This document shows positions 60,110 through 64,000 of a DNA stretch of 64,000 bases, in pieces. Source of the DNA: Symbiodinium natans (taxonomy: Eukaryota > Sar > Dinophyceae > Suessiales > Symbiodiniaceae); NCBI GenBank assembly GCA_905221605.1, contig CAJNDS010001846.1:213501-277500 (forward strand). The letters run 5' to 3'. A model generated the notes under the pieces. It had not been told where the DNA came from, did no database searches, and saw only the letters and a list, made by a program, of their open reading frames with translations. The translations under genes and the position numbers were made by a program. The first letter of the stretch is position 1. Each line of letters opens with the position of its first letter.

Positions 60110-60535
60110 TAGGGTTTAGGGTTTAGGGCTTGGAGGGTTTAGGGTTTAGGGCTTAGGGTGTAGCACCGGTCAGCTGGACGCGATAGTTTGAAGACATGCC
60201 CACCCCAAGGCCACCCAATCACAACTCACGGCAAAACCAAGCCGGAGCTAGCCAAAACCAGCCAGCCATTCAACATTTTTCTGCGTCGGATTAGCTACAT
60301 GGCGAAAGTGTGGTTATGAAATGAGGCCTTATGAAAAACATGCCCAGAAGCTTGTGTTCAGGACATGTAAAGAAACTGCAGCCAAAAAAAATTAGGTTTT
60401 GCGTTGGGGGAGTCTTCGGCCGGAGGGCCTTCTCATTGTTTTCTTTTTTCTCTATGTCGGATTGTCGAGCGGGTTTTTTCGAAGCTTTGCGCAACATAGT
60501 CAGAAGTTTCCGAGCTAAAGGCTCAGAAATGGTCT
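60110..60535. other. Telomere-type flank and unassigned sequence
   Basis: TTTAGGG units run to about 60160. The rest has ORFs on both strands (60291-60548 minus, 60331 plus) without motifs. Confidence 0.5.
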
Positions 60536-61690
60536 GGGAGAAGCCCAAAGAAACTCAGAAATGGTCTGGGGGCAGCCCAGAATCCCAGAAATCCCAAAAA
60601 AGTTGGTCTGGGAGAAGCTCAGAAATTGGGGGGGCAGCCCGTGGTCGGGTGAAGCCCAAAAAAATTCTGAAATGGTCTGGGAAAAGCCCAGAAGCCCAAA
60701 AAGGCTCCAAGAAACTGTCCGGGAGGAGCTCTACAAGGTGCAGAAACGGCTCAGAAACTGTCCTGGAGGAGCTCAAAAAAAAAGGTGCAGAAATTGTCCG
60801 GGAGGAACCCCAAAAGGCTCAGAAACTGTCCGGAAGGCCCACAAAGGCTCAGAAACTGTCCGGGAGGAATAGCAAAAGGCTCAGAAATTGTGTGGGAGAA
60901 GCCCAAAAAGGCTCATAAACTGTCCGGAAGGTCCCAAAAAGGCTCAGAAACTGTCCGGGAAAAGCCCAAAAAGGCTCAGAAATTGTCCAGGCGGAGCCCA
61001 AAAAGGCTCAGAAACTGTCCGGAGCAGCCCAAAAAGGCTCAGCAACTGTCCGGGAGGAGCCCAAAAAGCCCAAAAAGGCTCAGAAATTGTCCGGCGGGAG
61101 GAGCCCAAAAAGGCTCCAAGAAACTGTCCGGGAGAACCCAAAAAGGCTCCCTCAGAAACTGTCCGAAAGGAGCCCAAAAAGGCTCCAAAAGGGCCACTGT
61201 CCGGGAGGCCAAAAAGGCTCAGATACTGTCCGGGAGGAGCCGAAACTGTCCGGGACGAGCCCAAAAAGGCTCAGAAACTGTCCGGGAGGAGCCCACAAAG
61301 GCTCGGAAACTGTCCGGGAGGAGCCCAAAAAGGCTCAGAAACTGTCCGGGAGAAGCCCGAAAAGGCTCAGAAACTGTCCGAAAGGAGCCCAAAAAGGCTC
61401 AGAAACTGTCCGGGAGGAGCCCGAAAAGGCTCAGAAACTGTGCGGGAGGAGCCCAAAAAGGATCAGAAACTGTCCGGGAGGAGCCCACAAAGGCTCAGAA
61501 ACTGTCCGGAAGGCCCAAAAAAGCTCAAAAACTGTCCGGGAGGAGCCCAAAAAGGCTCAGAAACTGTCCGGGAGGAGCCCAAAAAGGCTCTGAAACTGTC
61601 CGGGAGGAGCCCAAAAAGGCTCAGAAACTGTCCGGGAGGAGCCCAAAAAGGCTCAGAAACTGTCCGGGAGGAGCCCAAAAGGCTCATAAA
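60536..61690. repeat. 32-bp minisatellite, about 35 copies
   Basis: The unit is GCCCAAAAAGGCTCAGAAAC followed by TGTCCGGGAGGA, 32 bases. Because 32 is not a multiple of three, one frame reads all three phases in turn and gives a 32-residue periodic peptide (KLSGRSPKRLRNCPGGAQKG and so on). The long plus-strand ORFs here are therefore explained by the repeat. Confidence 0.95.
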
Positions 61691-62199
61691 GCAAGGCCGT
61701 AGCTCAAGGGAAGGAGACGCCCCCGCCTTCCGCGAGCAAAAAAGTGTGGGGTTTAGGGTAATACAATATATCCGTGACAGTGCTTGGCGACCAAGCTTGG
61801 CGACCCCTCAGGGCTGCGGTTGGCAGGCTCGCAGCTCAGCAGAGCCTGCCATGGTCTCGCTGAGCGCTCGACGGCGCCCACTCACCTCTAGAATGAGAGG
61901 GGTGGTGGGCGGGTTTGGGGTTTAGGGCTTAGGGTTTAGGGTTTAGGGTTTAGGGTTTAGGGTTTAGGGTTTAGGGCGTGCCAGACGGGAGCGCGCTTTG
62001 GGAGCGCGCGGTAGTCTGCAGACCTACCCACCCCAAGACCGCCCACTTACAACTCTCAAGGAGTAAAGACCTTTTATTTTTTTACAAAGCATCACATGAG
62101 TCAGCACTCACACCCTTTTTGGGGATTTCCACAAGGTGCGTGGACCAGGCGCAAAGCTGCAGCAGACGGAAACGAGGCAGGGTCCGTGAAGACAGCTTG
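61691..62199. other. Unassigned, with a short TTTAGGG tract
   Basis: A TTTAGGG tract lies at 61918-61976. The remainder has no supported gene. Confidence 0.5.
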
Positions 62200-62786
62200 G
62201 GTTGGCGCGAAGGGGCTAAGGGATGGGCCAGGAACAGAGAAAGGCAGCGAGGCTTGGTTGGCGCGAAGGGGCTCCAGCTAGGAAGAACACACAGTGAACA
62301 GCTTGGGTTAACCGAAAAAACCACGAAAACAGGGCTGGTAGCTTGGCTTGGCGCGAACGGGGTAAGGTGGGGTGCCGAACCAGGGTCAGGACCAGGCACA
62401 AAGTTGCAGCAAACGGAAGCGAGACAGGACAGATTGGGTTGGCGCGAAGGGGCTAAAGCCAGAGGGAGAGCCCCGAAACAGGACACAAACTGGTGCGCGG
62501 ACAGCTTGGCTTGGCGCAAGGGGGTAAGATGACTCGAACAGGCCAGAGGTCAGGGCCAGGGCCGCAAGACTAGTCAGGGCAGAGGGTCAGGGTCAGGGTC
62601 AGTGTCAGGGTCAGGATCAGGGTCAGGGAGGGCCAGGGCCAGGGCCAGGGCCAGGCTCGTCGGGATGTCTCCTCCTGCTGCGGCTGCGAAAAGCCAACGG
62701 TCCTCCGGGCCAGGGCCAGGGCCAGACAGGACCAAGGGCCTGTGGGGGGGGCTAAGGCCAGGGCCAGCCAGGGCCAGGCGGGGTGG
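62200..62786. repeat. Degenerate repeats and (CAGGGC/CAGGGT)n
   Basis: The word TTGG(C/G)GCGAAGGGG recurs near 62199, 62256 and 62437 in a degenerate array. From about 62580 hexamers CAGGGT and CAGGGC dominate. Confidence 0.8.
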
Positions 62787-63050
62787 CGGGCGGGTTTAGG
62801 GTTTAGGGTTTAGGGTTTAGGGTTTAGGGTTTAGGGTTTAGGGTTTAGGGTTTAGGGTTTAGGGTTTAGGGTTTAGGGTTTAGGGTTTAGGGTTTAGGGT
62901 TTAGGGTTTAGGTTTAAGGGTTTAGGGTTTAGGGTTTAGGGTTTAGGGTTTAGGGTTTAGGGTTTAGGGTTTAGGGTTTAGGGTTTAGGGTTTAGGGTTT
63001 AGGGTTTAGGGTTTAGGGTTTAGGGTTTAGGGTTTAGGGTTTAGGGTTTA
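62787..63050. repeat. TTTAGGG array
   Basis: About 37 units with one shortened unit near 62910, among the longest arrays in the window. Confidence 0.97.
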
Positions 63051-63179
63051 GCGCGAGGGTCTACAGGGTTTGCTGTCGTGGGGCTTAGGGTTTAGGGGGT
63101 AGACCTGGGGCCCAGGAGCAAAAGCATGGAGCCACAAGGGCTTGCAGCTGAGGAGTTTTGGGGTCTGGGGGTTTCAGCT

Positions 63180-63276
63180 GGGATGTTCCCCCTTATGCTA
63201 ACAGTCCTTTATGGGGAGTATCAAAGCAGGCACTATAATCCCTATTAAGGGCTGTTCGTATAAGGGGAAACATCCC
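63180..63276. other. Foldback element, 97 bp
   Basis: Left arm GGGATGTTCCCCCTTATG... (from 63180) pairs with right arm ...CGTATAAGGGGAAACATCCC (to 63276). About 26 of 30 positions match. No ORF is present. It is the best-preserved of the foldbacks lying between telomere-type tracts. Confidence 0.85.
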
Positions 63277-64000
63277 AAGTCGGGGGGTCAGGGTTATGGC
63301 TTCGGGTTTAGGGTACGATAGGGGTCGGAATAGATGCTAATGGTATTCCCGTATGGTCCCTTTATAAAATCTACTGAATCTACTACACTCACCCGCCCCA
63401 AACCCTATTCTGTAACTATTCCGGCCCCCTATACTACGTCTTCTGTCAAGGCTTTTGCTGCAGCTGCTCAGGTCTCCAACGTTCTGGCTCGAGCATCTTC
63501 TGTGAAACTCCGGATGTCCCCAGTATCTAGGGCATCTAAATATAGGGGCCTTAATAATGAGAGTTTAGGGAAAGCTTAGGGGTTAAATATAGGGGCCTTA
63601 ATAATTAGAGTTCAGGGAAAGTTTAGGGGTTTGGGGGGGGGGGGGGGGGTATTGTAGTATAGATATAAAGGGACCACAAGAAAATAGTACGAGTAATTAT
63701 TCCGACCCGTATATTGGGCACCAAAACCGGAACCCCCTGTTGGCCTAATGGTTTGAGGGTGCAGGGGCTGAGGAGTTCTAGGCTTGCTTCCTCTGAGTTT
63801 TCGGTTTGAGGGTTTAGGGTTTAGCGTTTAGGGTTTAGGGTTTAGGCTTTAGGATTTAGGCTTCAGGGTTTAGGGTTTAGGGTCTAGGGTTTAGGGTTTA
63901 GGGTTTAGGCTGCCTAAAGATGCTGCCGCCGAGATGCGTGATGGTCTGCAGAGAAGAGGCCAAACCGATGCAGCTGGGATGCACGACGTCCTGCTCCCCC
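63277..64000. other. Unassigned end of window
   Basis: AATATAGGGGCCTTAATAAT is directly repeated near 63538 and 63586. A G run lies at about 63632-63648. TTTAGGG units lie at 63808-63910. The plus ORF 63334-63579 has no motif. The last 90 bases resemble exon islands but have only one flank. Confidence 0.5.

Noticed and set aside
60331-61925. Plus-strand ORFs of 168-345 codons
   Set aside because: Explained by the 32-bp minisatellite, which lacks stops in all three phases.

Overview
This window looks like nuclear DNA of a dinoflagellate, probably one of the Symbiodiniaceae or a close relative. The reasons are: pervasive TTTAGGG/CCCTAAA telomere-type repeats scattered through introns and intergenic DNA; introns that begin with GC or GA as well as GT; essentially every recognisable gene on the same (minus) strand; an ankyrin-repeat protein with a ubiquitin-like start of a type I associate with dinoflagellates; a possible spliced-leader relic; and a Ty1/copia element with extra enzymatic domains. 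No rRNA, tRNA, CRISPR or bacterial operon signal was seen. There is one 100-base N gap (27658-27757).

Layout. 0-9.6 kb: a CAGA-rich stretch with a broken multi-exon gene that appears to join a transposase-like protein to a C-terminal Ulp1-type SUMO protease (about 8.2 kb down to 2.9 kb). Small acidic or low-complexity ORFs with SUMO-interaction-like motifs and several tandem repeats lie around it. 9.6-13.4 kb: degenerate telomere repeats that turn out to be the introns of a minus-strand gene. Six consecutive small exons (43-102 base size class) join in a consistent reading phase. 13.7-17.8 kb: an ISXO2/IS1595-type transposase gene and a disrupted gene tentatively of the DUF3987 type. 18-22.8 kb: satellites, AT-rich DNA, an inverted 9-bp minisatellite and a perfect hairpin. 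22.8-26 kb: exons of a probable major-facilitator transporter set in telomere-repeat introns. 26.5-35.5 kb: a zone marked by a recurring CATGGAATA word, a 574-bp higher-order repeat, and remnants of ASCH-like and perhaps OTU-like genes. 35.5-47.9 kb: more telomere-type tracts with exon islands, a 13-repeat ankyrin gene and a Nudix hydrolase gene.

48.0-60.1 kb: a complete Ty1/copia LTR retrotransposon on the minus strand. It has identical 321-bp LTRs, a primer-binding site like that of Drosophila copia (internal tRNA-Met fragment) and a polypurine tract. It is inserted in register inside a TTTAGGG array. Its polyprotein carries two domains not normally found in copia elements: a C5-cytosine-methyltransferase-like region between protease and integrase, and a 2-oxoglutarate/Fe(II)-dioxygenase-like region between integrase and reverse transcriptase. 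If both are real, the element carries a possible writer and a possible oxidiser of nucleic-acid modifications. 60.1-64 kb: minisatellites, telomere arrays and a foldback element.

The two points most worth checking are the retrotransposon with paired modification-enzyme-like domains, and the genes whose introns are built from telomere repeat, with tiny exons standing as islands between them.
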